64,000 nt of DNA from Antennarius striatus (Eukaryota; Chordata; Actinopteri; Lophiiformes; Antennariidae). The stretch is taken from the NCBI RefSeq assembly GCF_040054535.1, contig NC_090781.1, positions 12,625,482-12,689,481 of the forward strand. The letters are read 5' to 3'. Shown one piece after another: positions 44,332 to 55,800 of this stretch. Both the position numbers and the translations under genes were made by a program. The notes beneath the pieces were generated by a model. That model saw only the letters and a program-made list of their open reading frames with translations. It had not been told where the DNA came from and searched no databases. The first letter of the stretch is position 1. The number at the start of each line of letters is the position of its first letter.

Positions 44332-47300
44332 GAGAGGGGCGATGTCATACTATTCCCGTAGTTCGTCTCGGGCCACTGACTGTAAAGTTTACGTGGGTGA
44401 CTTGGGCAATGGTGCTGCCAAGGGTGAGCTGGAGCGAGCCTTCAGTTATTATGGACCTCTGAGAACCGTCTGGGTGGCCAGGAACCCCCCTGGGTTTGCC
44501 TTTGTGGAGTTTGAGGATCCCAGAGATGCAGAAGATGCTGTGAAAGGAATGGATGGAAAGTGAGTTGTAACATATCTCATGTATAACCAGTAGAATGTTG
44601 GTACTGTAATTCACAATTTTTATCTATATTTAGACCTTACATCTCGTGCCTAAACCCTATTTGTGTGTGTATGGCTTTCTAACAGACTATTGCGCTTTGC
44701 ACTGTCTTGTTTGATTTTGTCTGATGTTTCTGAGCTTAACATTTTTTTGATGTATGAAAGTGCTGATAATTTAAACAATTAAAGGAAATGAAATGAAATC
44801 GCTCACTTTTCTTAAATCTTCAGAGTTTTTGTGATGCACGCAAGAAATAAAAATAGTTTTTACCCTCTCTTGTGGACTTTTCTTCAGGGTTCTCTGTGGG
44901 TCTCGTGTCCGTGTGGAGATGTCAACAGGCCTCTCCAGGAAGGGCCGTGGGCGCCCCAGCCGACGCCAGTTTGACCCCAATGATCGGTGTTACCAGTGTG
45001 GGGACCGTGGCCACTACGCCTATGACTGCTATCGTTTTAGCAAGAGAGGAGGGGGAGGTCGTCGCAGCAGGTGAAGAAATTCAGTCCATTTCGCATGTGA
45101 TCTTGCTAATGCGTAATTGACACCAAATTTGCCAAGCTTTGTTTTTCCATTCCAGGTCCCGGTCCCGGTCTCGTTCTCGGTCCAGATCTCGTGGACGCCG
45201 CTATCACTCTCGTTCTCGCTCCCGCTCTCGTTCTCGCTCTCGCTCACGCAGTCGTAGCCACAGCCGGTATGCTAGCACTGAAACACACATGACAAATAAG
45301 AACCAGAAATTCTTGTTCTAGTCTTTTGTTCAGCGGTTTATTCTATGGTCTTTAATTAGCAGGGGGAAATACGTGGGTGTGCTTCAGAGAATGAGTTAAC
45401 TGTTTGGTCTAGACTGAGCGATTTATCATCTAGACAGTTTTTAAATTGACTGCACCTCACATCAGCTTAAGTAATAGTTAGATTCTGTAATTCTGTCCAC
45501 TTAAAATTAATTTTAATGTTTATATGCATGTGCATTTTTTCAACCCATTGAACAAACTTGTTATTATTCTCTTTGTGACTTTTTCAGGAGCCGTCGCCGA
45601 TCTCCCTCCTATTCCAGACGTAGGAGCAGGTAAGAAAACAGATGAAATTGTGATAGTCACCTTCCTTGAAGTTAATGCACAGTAATATGTCAGCATTGAA
45701 GACTTCAGGTCTTGTCATAGCTAAAATTAAATGCGGTTTACTTCCTGTATAGGTCTGGTTCCCAAGCCCGTTCCAAGTCAAGGACTCCAGTTAGAAGGTA
45801 AGTTGTGTGAGAGTCAAGATTCTAGGCCATGTCTGAACCGGTCTGTTGCAGCCATCTCTGTCCTGTAGACATGATTGTAGAATGAGAGAAAGTATTGATT
45901 GATTTTTAGCAGAAATTGGTCCCAGTTGATGGTGTAGCTTGCCATAGAGCTTATTTGTTTGTATCACTAATGCCTAAAAAAAATCAACTGCTACTACTAC
46001 TACTTTCCAATTTTTTTCACCTTAAATGTCGTTTTCAATAGTAACATGGGCCTTAAGATATGAAATGTTATTTCACAATGTTCTGATGTGCAGTGACCAA
46101 ACGGCTGAATTCACCTTGATAATTGGCTTATGGTGTTCATCTGTGCTGCTGCTCCATTATTCAGATCATCATTATATTGTTGTTTAATGAAAACAGCATG
46201 TCTTCCTGTGAATGATGCAATCATATATGAATGTTGTGATAACTTGCCTTCCACTAAGAAAATACAGTTTATGACCACATACATAGACATACATGAAGTG
46301 TAACTCTCTTTTTGTAACTTAATTTCTTTTCTTTAGTCGCTCCAGATCTCGGTCTCGGTCAGGCTCAGCACCCAGAGGACGATCTGCCCCCCGATCCCGT
46401 TCAAGATCTCATTCAGCCAACCACAAGAGGAGCAGGTAAACCTTCAATTTGGATATTTCTAATTTATTTAAATTGGGTTTAGGGTGTCCAAAAAATGTGT
46501 CTTTTAGTCCTGCCAGGTGTCAGTTCTGTAAAAGGACATTCTTTGTGTATCTAACACATTTCTCTGTAGGATGAATCTCCTGTTAGTCAGGATAGATTGT
46601 AAGAGTGTAGATATCTCACAGCTGTTTTACATTCCTAGCAAAGGTCAGTCATTTTATTTAAGTTAGCCAGTGCTAGGTTCTCCATCCTAGACAGGAAATG
46701 ACTGGGAGCATCGTGCTGCAACCCAACGACTCCATCATGACTGAGATGGACGACCAACGAGACCCATCTCCTTCTCACAGAGAGAGATCTACATCTTCTA
46801 CCTCCGCTGTTGGCCAGGAGTGCAGAGGGAGGGGGGGTGGACAACTTCAGCCTTCTGTGTGGTGTAGGGATGTATAAATAAATAGATGAAAGATCAGACT
46901 TCTTTTTTGTACTCTCTTTTTCTAAGTCTTTATAGCTATGCTATGTCAGTGTTGTTAAAGTTCAGTGAAATGCTCCTATTTAATTTTAAAAAGAGAGCAC
47001 ATGAAAGACTGTCTGCCCAGCAAGATGCACCCAGTATCCTCTGTACTCTTGCTTTTCTTAGATTTCTGGACACTAGATGTAACGCTATTCTGCAAACAGA
47101 GCAAGAGATAAATTCTTATTTATTGAATTCATAAGTGTTAATGTAATAAAGGTAACACTGTAAATGTTTTAATCTCTCAGATTTGAATTCCCTATCTTGA
47201 ATTTGGCTAGATTTAAAGAATATACATTTGAGATCAGACAAAACGACACCATAGGTGTGACTTTCGTTAAGCATCTTGCAGCAGTTTTGTTTATTTTTCA

Positions 47301-48695
47301 TATTTTCTTTAAAGCGTGTGGTGGGAGCTGAGCACTGCATTGACACCACAGCTGATCCCAGGCCCACGGTCTGCCAGCTGGCGGTGTGCACGTCCTGCGG
47401 GAGGGTGACTAAGCGCTGACGTGAGATCAGCCTTCGCCTGCATCTGGTGTTAGACAGCGAGAAAGAGGTCGACCGACCGACCGTCCGAACCCTCCCCACA
47501 GTGAATGGGCAGCCGTCTGTTCAACCGACGCACACGTTCAGACGAGATCAGCCCATGCACACATACAGTTGTTCTACTAGAGCCAGCCAGCCAGCCAGCC
47601 TTCAGACGTACCAGAGGGCTGACCCACACAGATCAGAGTTCGACCTTTTAAATCCATTATCTACCTACCAGACCCCCCTACCTACCAGACTTCTTCAGCC
47701 TCTGACTTAGCTTCTGAAAGTGAGAGAAAGAGAGCTGACGAGAGATCAGTCTTCAAGAGCCTCCCAACGCAGTGTCTCTCCAAGTTGTAGTCATCCGTCC
47801 TTCAGTCCGTTCATCCTTCGCACTCTGTACTTGTTGTTTCTGCTACTGTCTCCAAAGGTAACAAAAAATCAAACCACCTGACAAGCTCATGTTCTTGGTG
47901 AAAGAAAATGTTCAGGCTTCATGTAGTCTGGAAAACTGGTGATCATGTAGCTAAATTTCAGCCTTTTAACACGCATGCTCAGAGTACAAATGTGTGTTTG
48001 CATGTGAGAATGCATGGATGATGGAGTGGAAGGAGAGGAAGGTAATATGAAATTTAACGGGCTGATATTTATGAGGCTTTGTCAGATTTTTCTTGCACCG
48101 TGCACATAGGATTATTACCATGTGCTCTGCTTTGATAATACTGTACACTATTATTTTAGTAGTCCAACTCTGTAAGAAATTGGTGGCTGTAATATGTTCA
48201 TTCACTGTTCTGGATTCAGAGCAGTTTCCATTTCTGCTGCCCCCAGCACCACTACTCCTTTTTGTGTATGTAGTTACTGATAGTTAAAGCTACATTTCTT
48301 CTCGGTCTGTTACAGGTGAGAAAGCTATCCAAGTCATTCATTTGATTTAGTTTGTTTATGCTGGGGGTTTTCATTTATCTTTTGACCCAGGAGTTAATTC
48401 TCAGTAATACTACTAAATACTACTAAAGACTATTGTTGTAAATTTGTACACTAATATATGTTAAATATCTGACTTGAGATAAACCTGGTTCCAAGAGGTA
48501 TAGAGATCCGAACAAATAACTCCAGTCCAAAATCTATTAGGAAATATTCACTGAAATAAAAGTTTGATTAAGGTGGGATGACTTTTCTGACCCTTTTTCA
48601 TCCTCCACTGTGGCAAGCTAACTTTTATTATTTTCTGTTTCAGTCGTTCCCGTTCAGCAAGTCCAAACCGAAGCCCTACACCAGCGGATGACTGA
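44329..48695 (+). CDS. srsf7: Serine/arginine-rich splicing factor 7 (SRSF7, 9G8), 7 coding exons
   Basis: Nuclear SR protein that binds exonic enhancers, recruits spliceosome parts and links splicing to mRNA export. Coding exons: 44342-44559, 44888-45070, 45156-45266, 45588-45629, 45753-45797, 46337-46435, 48644-48695; total 750 nt, 249 aa plus stop (human SRSF7 is 238 aa). One RRM spans about residues 13-87, with RNP2 KVYVGDL and RNP1-like GFAFVEF. A CCHC zinc knuckle lies at C107, C110, H115, C120 ([14 protein letters not shown]); this separates SRSF7 from SRSF3, which lacks it. The rest is an RS domain of repeated Arg-Ser dipeptides, ending in RSPTPADD. The start is the first ATG after the acceptor. 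Like other SR genes it is probably self-regulated by alternative splicing. Confidence 0.95.
44342..44559 (+). CDS. srsf7: srsf7 coding exon 1 (RRM, first part)
   Basis: 218 nt, ends in phase 2 at GMDGK. It starts [20 protein letters not shown] and contains [20 protein letters not shown], the hallmark of the SRSF3/SRSF7 RRM. Confidence 0.96.
44888..45070 (+). CDS. srsf7: srsf7 coding exon 2 (RRM end, zinc knuckle)
   Basis: 183 nt, phase 2 to 2. It reads [14 protein letters not shown], a basic linker, then the CCHC knuckle. Confidence 0.96.
45156..45266 (+). CDS. srsf7: srsf7 coding exon 3 (RS domain)
   Basis: 111 nt, phase 2 to 2, almost wholly Arg-Ser dipeptides. A short 85-nt intron precedes it. 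Confidence 0.93.
45588..45629 (+). CDS. srsf7: srsf7 coding exon 4 (RS domain)
   Basis: 42 nt, phase 2 to 2, encoding [13 protein letters not shown]. Acceptor tttttcag, donor gtaaga. It is preserved in frame if skipped. Confidence 0.9.
45753..45797 (+). CDS. srsf7: srsf7 coding exon 5 (RS domain)
   Basis: 45 nt, phase 2 to 2, encoding [14 protein letters not shown]. Acceptor ctgtatag, donor gtaagt. Confidence 0.9.
46337..46435 (+). CDS. srsf7: srsf7 coding exon 6 (RS domain)
   Basis: 99 nt, phase 2 to 2, a RS-rich segment including [15 protein letters not shown] and ending HKRS. A 539-nt intron without recognised content precedes it. Confidence 0.92.
46691..46882 (+). other. srsf7: possible alternative 3'-terminal exon of srsf7
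   Basis: After an acceptor-like tccatcctag (ending 46690) the srsf7 frame stays open for 62 codons (Ser/Thr/Asp-rich) to a TAA at 46875. AATAAA follows at 46877-46882, overlapping the end. A competing acceptor at 46638 would instead give an early stop. No transcript evidence; may be chance. Confidence 0.3.
47315..47857 (+). other. srsf7: candidate poison exon of srsf7
   Basis: A 543-nt island bounded by an acceptor (ttttctttaaag ending 47314) and donor ggtaac (47858). It is richer in GC, purine-pyrimidine motifs and CAG/CCAG repeats (AGCCAGCCAGCCAGCC near 47580) than the surrounding intron. In the srsf7 frame it ends at TGA 47406-47408, far upstream of the exon end, so inclusion should trigger nonsense-mediated decay. 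SR genes, SRSF7 among them, are known for such poison exons; the match by position is not exact. Confidence 0.5.
48644..48695 (+). CDS. srsf7: srsf7 coding exon 7 (C-terminus, stop)
   Basis: 52 nt including the TGA at 48693-48695, encoding [16 protein letters not shown]. The 3'UTR continues to the poly(A) signal at 49401. Confidence 0.93.
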
Positions 48696-49400
48696 AGAAG
48701 ACTTAGTTCCCCGTATCACTCTTTAGCAGACAGATCCTTCACTCTGTCTGCATTCACAGCCCTACAATGTGTTTTGTTTTTGTTTGGGGTTTTTTTAGTT
48801 GTCTGTCAGTCTTTAAGAAGAAGAATTTTCCTGCAGTCTTTTATGTGCGGCCTCACATATAGTTAGTATAGCAGACAAATTGATTTCCATTGTATGAAAA
48901 TTGTTTTAAATACTGCTGCTGTTGCTTCTGCATAAGTCATCTCAGAAGTTGCATAGTAAGTGTCAGAATTAACGCAGTTGACTTTTAGCTATAATTTGGA
49001 CAGTTCATATAGGACATTGCAGTGGAAGATGGAATATTTCATACAGTGGTTTAGGACGTGTCGAAAAAATTATATTTATACTGTAACCATGGAATTGTGT
49101 ATCAACAAATTGATTTTCATTTCACTTTTTTGTTGTGGATATTTCACATATCCACTCATGGCATTTGGAAAGTTTCTGGCCTGCATGCTTTGGTTAATGA
49201 GGTTACATTTTTACTGTTCATTGTTGTGCTGCACTGCCCTTTTTACAATCCTGATCAGCTTCACCGTGCTGGAGAGGTTTTTGACCATATTTTGATTTCC
49301 ATTTTCCCCCTGTGACCTCTGATTTTAAATTAAATGCATACGGGGCTTCAATTAGAATTGTGTCAGGTCTGCTTTAGCATTTCTGTTCTGTTTATTTTTG

Positions 49401-49406
49401 AATAAA
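49401..49406 (+). terminator. srsf7: srsf7 polyadenylation signal AATAAA
   Basis: Canonical AATAAA about 700 nt after the stop, followed by T/GT-rich DNA (CACTGTTTTGTCCC). Only about 250 bp separate it from the hnrnpl promoter. Confidence 0.75.
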
Positions 49407-49599
49407 CTTCAATATACGTCACTGTTTTGTCCCAATCACTTTGTTGTGGAACAAAATTTGCATTATGAGCAATATTTTTATGAGATGAGTATATTTTGAT
49501 TATAAATATACGTAAGGTTTGTTACATATGGAAGTACTTAAGTGTATTCTCAAATGAGAAGCCATGACACACGTTGGAACGGAAGTTGTACAGGAGTCA

Positions 49600-49779
49600 A
49601 ATGCACCCTTCTTCCCCATTGGCTGCCTGTGAAGATTATCAAAGATTGACAACTGCTATATCCAATCGAAACACACGGCGCCATTGTGCTGGGCGCGGTT
49701 AGAGAAGGCTCGTTTTTCTTGACTTTTCCGTCCATTTCAGTTCGTTGTCACTAACACTATCCTTTTTAACTGGGACAAC
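49600..49779 (+). promoter_or_regulatory. hnrnpl: hnrnpl core promoter and 5'UTR
   Basis: Inverted CCAAT (ATTGG at 49618-49622) and direct CCAAT (49662-49666) precede CGGCGCCATTGTG (YY1-like, about 49676). The ATG is at 49780. No TATA box is evident. CpG-rich DNA continues into exon 1. The exact start site is not determined. Confidence 0.6.
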
Positions 49780-49857
49780 ATGGCTACCGCGGCGAACCGT
49801 TACTACAGCGAAGAAGGCAGGGCGACGAAGAGACAGAAAACTGAAGGAATGGCCACG
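49780..49857 (+). CDS. hnrnpl: hnrnpl coding exon 1
   Basis: 26 codons, phase 0. MATAANRYYSEEGRATKRQK resembles the RYYxxxSEGGRAPKRLKT stretch of mammalian hnRNP L, which supports the start. Donor gtgagt. Confidence 0.92.
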
Positions 49858-52800
49858 GTGAGTTGTTACAATGCGTAGTGCTTTGAAAATTCGTTGGGCT
49901 CACAGCAAACACTTTCAACGGTGCTGCTGGTGTTCATTGAAATGCGCGTTTGGAAAAATGCGGCACGACGCCTTGTTAGCTACGTCCATTTTTGTGTCGC
50001 TTAAGTCTGTTTTTCGTGACCTCTGTGCAGCTCAGGACATTTGTTTTGAACGTTAGGTTACCAAGGGCATGTATCGAAAGAGGAAAGTGGTCTTCTGAAT
50101 GTTTGGAGGCGATGCAGGGCCACTTCCTTCGGAGGGCCTCTGCCGGGCCCGGCTTTGTTCTAGTGCCGGCTATGCTAGCCATGAGCTAACCTTACGGCAG
50201 TGATGTTGTGGCCTTCTAGCGGCTGTTTTACACGAAAGCTCGATTAAACTGCATCTTAACAGTTCAGTTAATTTCATATAGTCAACACTCGAATAAACAA
50301 CCATCATCTCCCTCAATTGTTGCCATTATTTGTGATAGTAAGGACAAAAAAATCTATCAAATGCGTCTGTTAGCGCTCAACTAAAAACGCAGTTGAATTA
50401 GCCTAGAATGTAAATATAGTAGTCTGCTCTTTAATTACCGGGTCAACGATCGTTAATTGAAATTTAAACGAAATTATTTTACATATAAGATAAAAACATT
50501 GACATTGGCTTTTATTTCAAAAATTACATGCGCTAATTTTATTAATTTATAGTAATATTTGATTTTACATCTACACGTGTGTCTGCACTGGTATGCTGCA
50601 TACCAGAGCCAATGCTTGTCAAAAGGTTTATTCAATGGGATGGAAGTTCTAGATAAACAAGACCGTAAAAGAAACATCTGTCATGTAAATTACTACAGTA
50701 CACAAAGTACTTTTCAGTTTATTTATGATACCATAGGTATAATGTGTTGCAATGTATCAAAATGTGTCAAATATAATAGTTTTCACATACGATAAGACTT
50801 TTTCAAATTTCAGATCATGGTAGAGGATTTTTTAAAAATGTCATCTTTTTTCTTTTGCAAAGCAAAGAAGTTTTTTACTTCTACTATTACACTTCCACAC
50901 TTAACAGTTTTGATACTGAAACAGCACATGTGTCAATGTTGCCACTGATGGCTCATTTTCATTTTTCTTTGACACAGGGATATGAGGATCCACACAGGAC
51001 CCATCCCTCTGTGGTGGTGCATGTCCGGGGGTTGGTGGATGGTGTCACAGAGACCGAGCTTGGGGAGGCTTTGCAAGAATTTGGTACAATCAGGTTGGGA
51101 AAGACATTTGTGTTTATGTCCACTTATGTTTGTGTTTCAGAACAAATTTTTTCCACATTGCACATTCTGTGTTTTCTGATTCTGGGATTTAACAAAATCT
51201 AGGGTCATGGCAGATTTTTTTCAGGTGGATAATTTAAATAAAATATTAAAGAGCAAATGGTTGCATTTGTAGTGTACTTTCCAAGTATACTAATATACAT
51301 TTTTTTTCTCCCTCATTGCTTTTAATTTTAGCTATGTTGTGGTGATGCCAAAGAAGCGTCAGGCACTGGTGGAGTATGAGGACATGAATGGCTCGTCCAC
51401 AGCTGTCACCTATGCTGCAGACAACCAAGTTTACATCGCTGGACACCCAGCTTTCATCAATTATTCCACCAGCCAGAAGATCTCCAGGCCGGGAGACTCT
51501 GATGACTCCAGAAGTGTTAACAATGTTCTTCTGCTCACCATCATGAACCCCATCTACCCCATCACCACGGTAAAAACAAAGATTTGGTCAATGCTCTAAG
51601 GATTTAAGGCAAACTAAATGATAAGTTCATTGCACTTCTACTAATATTTGCTGTACACGAAGTTTCCATTTCCACTTTCTGATTTTACTTGTACATATGT
51701 TCATGTAATTTTTTGGTAAAATTTCACAGGATGTCCTTTACACCATCTGTAACAACTGTGGGCCTGTCCAGAGAATTGTTATCTTCAGGAAGAATGGTGT
51801 CCAGGCAATGGTTGAATATCCTTTTCTGTGTGATCAGATTAACAAATGGTACCCAATCTGTTGGCTGCTCGTGTTTCTCCAATATGGACAGCTAAATTTT
51901 GTACATTTCAGGGCTGAATGTTGGTGTAGCTTTGTACACCAAGCTACAAACTACACGTCGCTTCGATAGATCTATCTATCTGGAACTAACCTCGACTATT
52001 ACATCAGTTTGAAACATGTTTTTTTTTTTTTTGTGGCACAACAGATCTATTATGCATGGTATTATAAACTATGTAGGTGAATTCCACACCTGCGTATTAT
52101 ACCATAAAACCCAAGTAGTCAGAGGTAACTGGTGATGCTGTTCTCTGGTAGAGTATCTGCTGTATTCAAAATATTTCTATAACTGTGGACCCAGTTGTGA
52201 GTTTATTGTGGTCTTTTTTTTTTCTTTTTTTTTGTATTAAGAACCTGTACTTGGCTGTTTTGTCCTTGACCCTGTCCATACATTTGACTCTGTGCAAAGT
52301 GCCCAGCGGGCTAAAGCTTCCCTTAATGGAGCAGATATCTACTCTGGCTGCTGCACGCTGAAGATCGAGTATGCCAAGGTATTACTACAGGACACGGGTG
52401 TTTTTGTCTGAATAAATGTTACATATTAAACAAATTTAATTGCAGGTTGCTGTTCTAAGCTTTGTGCAGTAATTTAAAATGAAACTTGTCATTTTTCTTT
52501 TGTATGAATGAGAGCAGTTGCCTTTCTTTTGATGTGCATTATGTGAGACCTTCTCACTGCTATTTGTATTTTGGTGAAATTTGGAGTACGAACAAGTTTT
52601 ACAAACTAAAGTACTATTATTTTTAAACAATCATATGTGTCAGACCGAAGGTGTCTGCTTCTCAGTGACTAGGTAAGTCACTTTTGGCACATTTGCTTTT
52701 AAATGACTGTGTTGGCATCTAATTTTAAAAAGTCAATATTTAAGGAGATGAGTGAAATGTCTTTTTTTTATGTTTCTGTTTTTATTTAAAAACAATGAGC

Positions 52801-55800
52801 GAGGGATAACAGTTTGTTTTACAACATCCCACTGTTTTCATGTGACCTGTATTTCTGCAGCCCACTCGTCTGAACGTGTTCAAGAATGACCAAGACACCT
52901 GGGATTACACAAACCCCAATCTGGGAGGCCCAGGTAAAACCTGAACGCACCTCAACACTGGCATAAGCATTGAAGTGCCGTTCATACTGTGTAGCTTAGA
53001 AGTCTAAGGCTGCCATCGTGAGGAGTAAGCAGGCTGCTGTTGAGATGCAACATTTATTCATTTACGATGCTGATAAATAATATTATGGGTGAATTTGTAG
53101 TCATTGTACTAAGGTGTTTTGTGGAGAAAACTACAGTAGCATAATGGCTATTGTTTTGGGAATTCACGCTACTACATTCACAATTTGGATTTTCCTACAC
53201 AGGGAAAAGTTCTGAAATCAAGGGAGAAATGTTTAAAAACTCCCGGTCTGAATATAGCTTAAGTTTTACATGTGAAGATTCTATCATTTATCAGGAAGTA
53301 ATATTAGAGTGCGTCGTCAAAAATTCAGACAATGTTTTGAATTGGAATTGTTGGATTGTTGTGTGGTGGGAATAACAGGAACACATTTAAGGGTGTAAAA
53401 TTAGTCACACACCTGGAAGTACACATGGTGTATGGATACTTGATCCTCAAATTTGTTAATTACGTTACACTTTGATGAAAATATTGCTGGACAGCCCTGC
53501 CTGGTTACATTTCCCTATTTGCTTGCTGCTACCTGTCCTTCTATAATGCCCTTTCAGTAGAACTCCATGGTAATTTTTTTGTTACAAGCCTCGGGGCACT
53601 TAAGTTAGCATCAGCCATGAAGAAACACCAGTTTTCTGTTGACTAACATGTTGTTCCTGTCATCCTTGCCACACCTGTAATTTTTCTTGCAGTGTATTTG
53701 AGCTCCATTTGAGGTAAAATCTGTGCATTCAATTCAACGTTATTGCAACATTACTTTTTTCTTTTTCGAATAATTAGGGGAATGTGTTTCAACTTTGAAT
53801 TCAAACTTAGATTCTGGAAACAAATTCCATGCCATCACGACTGATCCTGGTCTTTTTAAACCAGATGTATACTGAAGTGAGGTACTCTCTGCTGTTATCT
53901 GTCAGACAGATCTGTAACAGACCTGTTGTGTTGTAATTTCTCTGAAAATGAATGCAGAGGAAAGGACCAGCATCAGTAAATGAGCAACTATATGCAACTC
54001 ATTTTCCTCCAAACAATCGGTGGTTTCAGCAAGTCCAGACAACATGCAGGCATTTGTGCTAAGAAGGAGAGGCACATACATCCTGACAAAAGCACCATTC
54101 TGCAACCACCATCTCCAGTATCCATTTCTTCACTGAGGACACAACCACTCTCATGCAAAGGGCCAAACATCCCGTGAGACACCAGGGGACACCATTCAAC
54201 ATGACGCTGTAGGACTGATAAACCACTCATTCCTCAACTCTGCATTCCAGCACAAGAGCCGCGAAGACAACGCACACGTCTAGAGGGTTGGGAGTTTGGG
54301 GCACTGAGCTACACTTGGTTCCCCTTCCACTGTCTCCCTTTTTGAGACACAGCTGAATGACACATTGAAGCAGACCAAAGCTTGCATCAACACCAGATGG
54401 AGACTGACAACAGAGAAGACACATCATCCACCCAAACAGAGGGCAACACAACAGATGATCTATACTGATATAAACCAGTCGACCAGGATCACATTTTTAC
54501 AAGCTGTGCCCCCCCCCCATCTATTGTTCTGAGCTCTAGTGTGTGCTGGTTGCCATGAAAACAAAACATTCAAGCAACACACTTGCTGACGCCGTATCAA
54601 CTGATCCATTAGACGACTCACACCTCCGAATCAAGCTGTAGCCAATCACATTGGAGTCGACACAAGACAAGTGATGAAGACGACATTGCTGACAACACCA
54701 ACAAGCACACTCAAAGTCCAGACAGGCCCATTTCTGGTTATACCCCCCGTGTGTTACCTCTCACATGGAATTCAGCTGTTCTCTCTTGCTCTTTCCCTTC
54801 ATCCCACCTCCTCTGATCTTCTTGCATACATCACTGTTTAGTTAGTCCTTTTTTTTTTTTTGAGTGAATTTTTTTTTCTCTTTAATGAGTCTCTAGAACC
54901 TGTGTAACACCTTCCATGTGATGCAGGTTTGGCAATTTGCGGCTAAGAGGAGGCAACTTCCCAACTGAAATGTTCTCTATGGCAGCCTCAAGGCCTACCA
55001 GTGGGTGCTAAGCAAACTATTCCTAAAAGGATGGACACTACCTTCCCAATGGCCAATTCAACCTCATATTACCAGGAATCGATCCTGAGGTGGCGAGTTG
55101 TTTCCCCCAAAAGAGGAAATGGATAAACGTATCGGATGAAATGAATTGAGTGGAACTACTGCAGCAAATGTCTTCCTCCCACTGTGTGTAAGCATGCAGT
55201 AAGTAAACCGAGACCCTCCACAGGAAACATAACTGCACAGCACCACACGGCTCCAAAGCCCAGCACCCAACATCGCCACACAAGACTGACATGACTGTTT
55301 TTTCTCCCTCTTACAGGGATGATTTTTGTTTCTGGAAGAGGGTGATGGTTGTGGTTCTGTCGGGGCTAATGTCACTCAAACCTACTGGATGGCTGTTTGC
55401 CTCCCTCTCTTGGCAGCTCACAGCCATCAAGAATCTGTGTGGTTCCCTGGACTTATGTCATAGTTTCTTTGAAAATTGAATCATTTTTTTAATCTGAAGA
55501 AATGGGCGTGAACTTCATACGATTTCACATAAGATGTTAACTCAAGGCCATCTATGTTAATTACAAGTGATGTTTCTCCTACCATTGCTTGAGGGACCCC
55601 TTGCCCCTGTGTAAGAAACTTAATCATTTATGTTGTGAGTACCAGTGTTAGAAATTTATGTTTAGAGACCTTTATTTTGAAATGATGGGGTTCTTACTGC
55701 TTCATTTTCTACTCTGCCACATGTTAAAGGTCTGTGCAGCACAGTAACAGGATACTCTCTGGACTTTGTGATGTCACTGTTAAGTCGATTTGAATTATTT

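Larger units (their letters stand above)
46436..48643 (+). other. srsf7: srsf7 intron 6 with exon-like islands
   Basis: 2208 nt, the longest intron within the srsf7 coding region. It holds a possible alternative terminal exon (46691-46882) and a 543-nt GC-richer island with good splice borders (47315-47857), described separately. Confidence 0.8.

Noticed and set aside
44342..48695. Identification as srsf3
   Set aside because: The RRM is shared by both, but the CCHC zinc knuckle is diagnostic of SRSF7.
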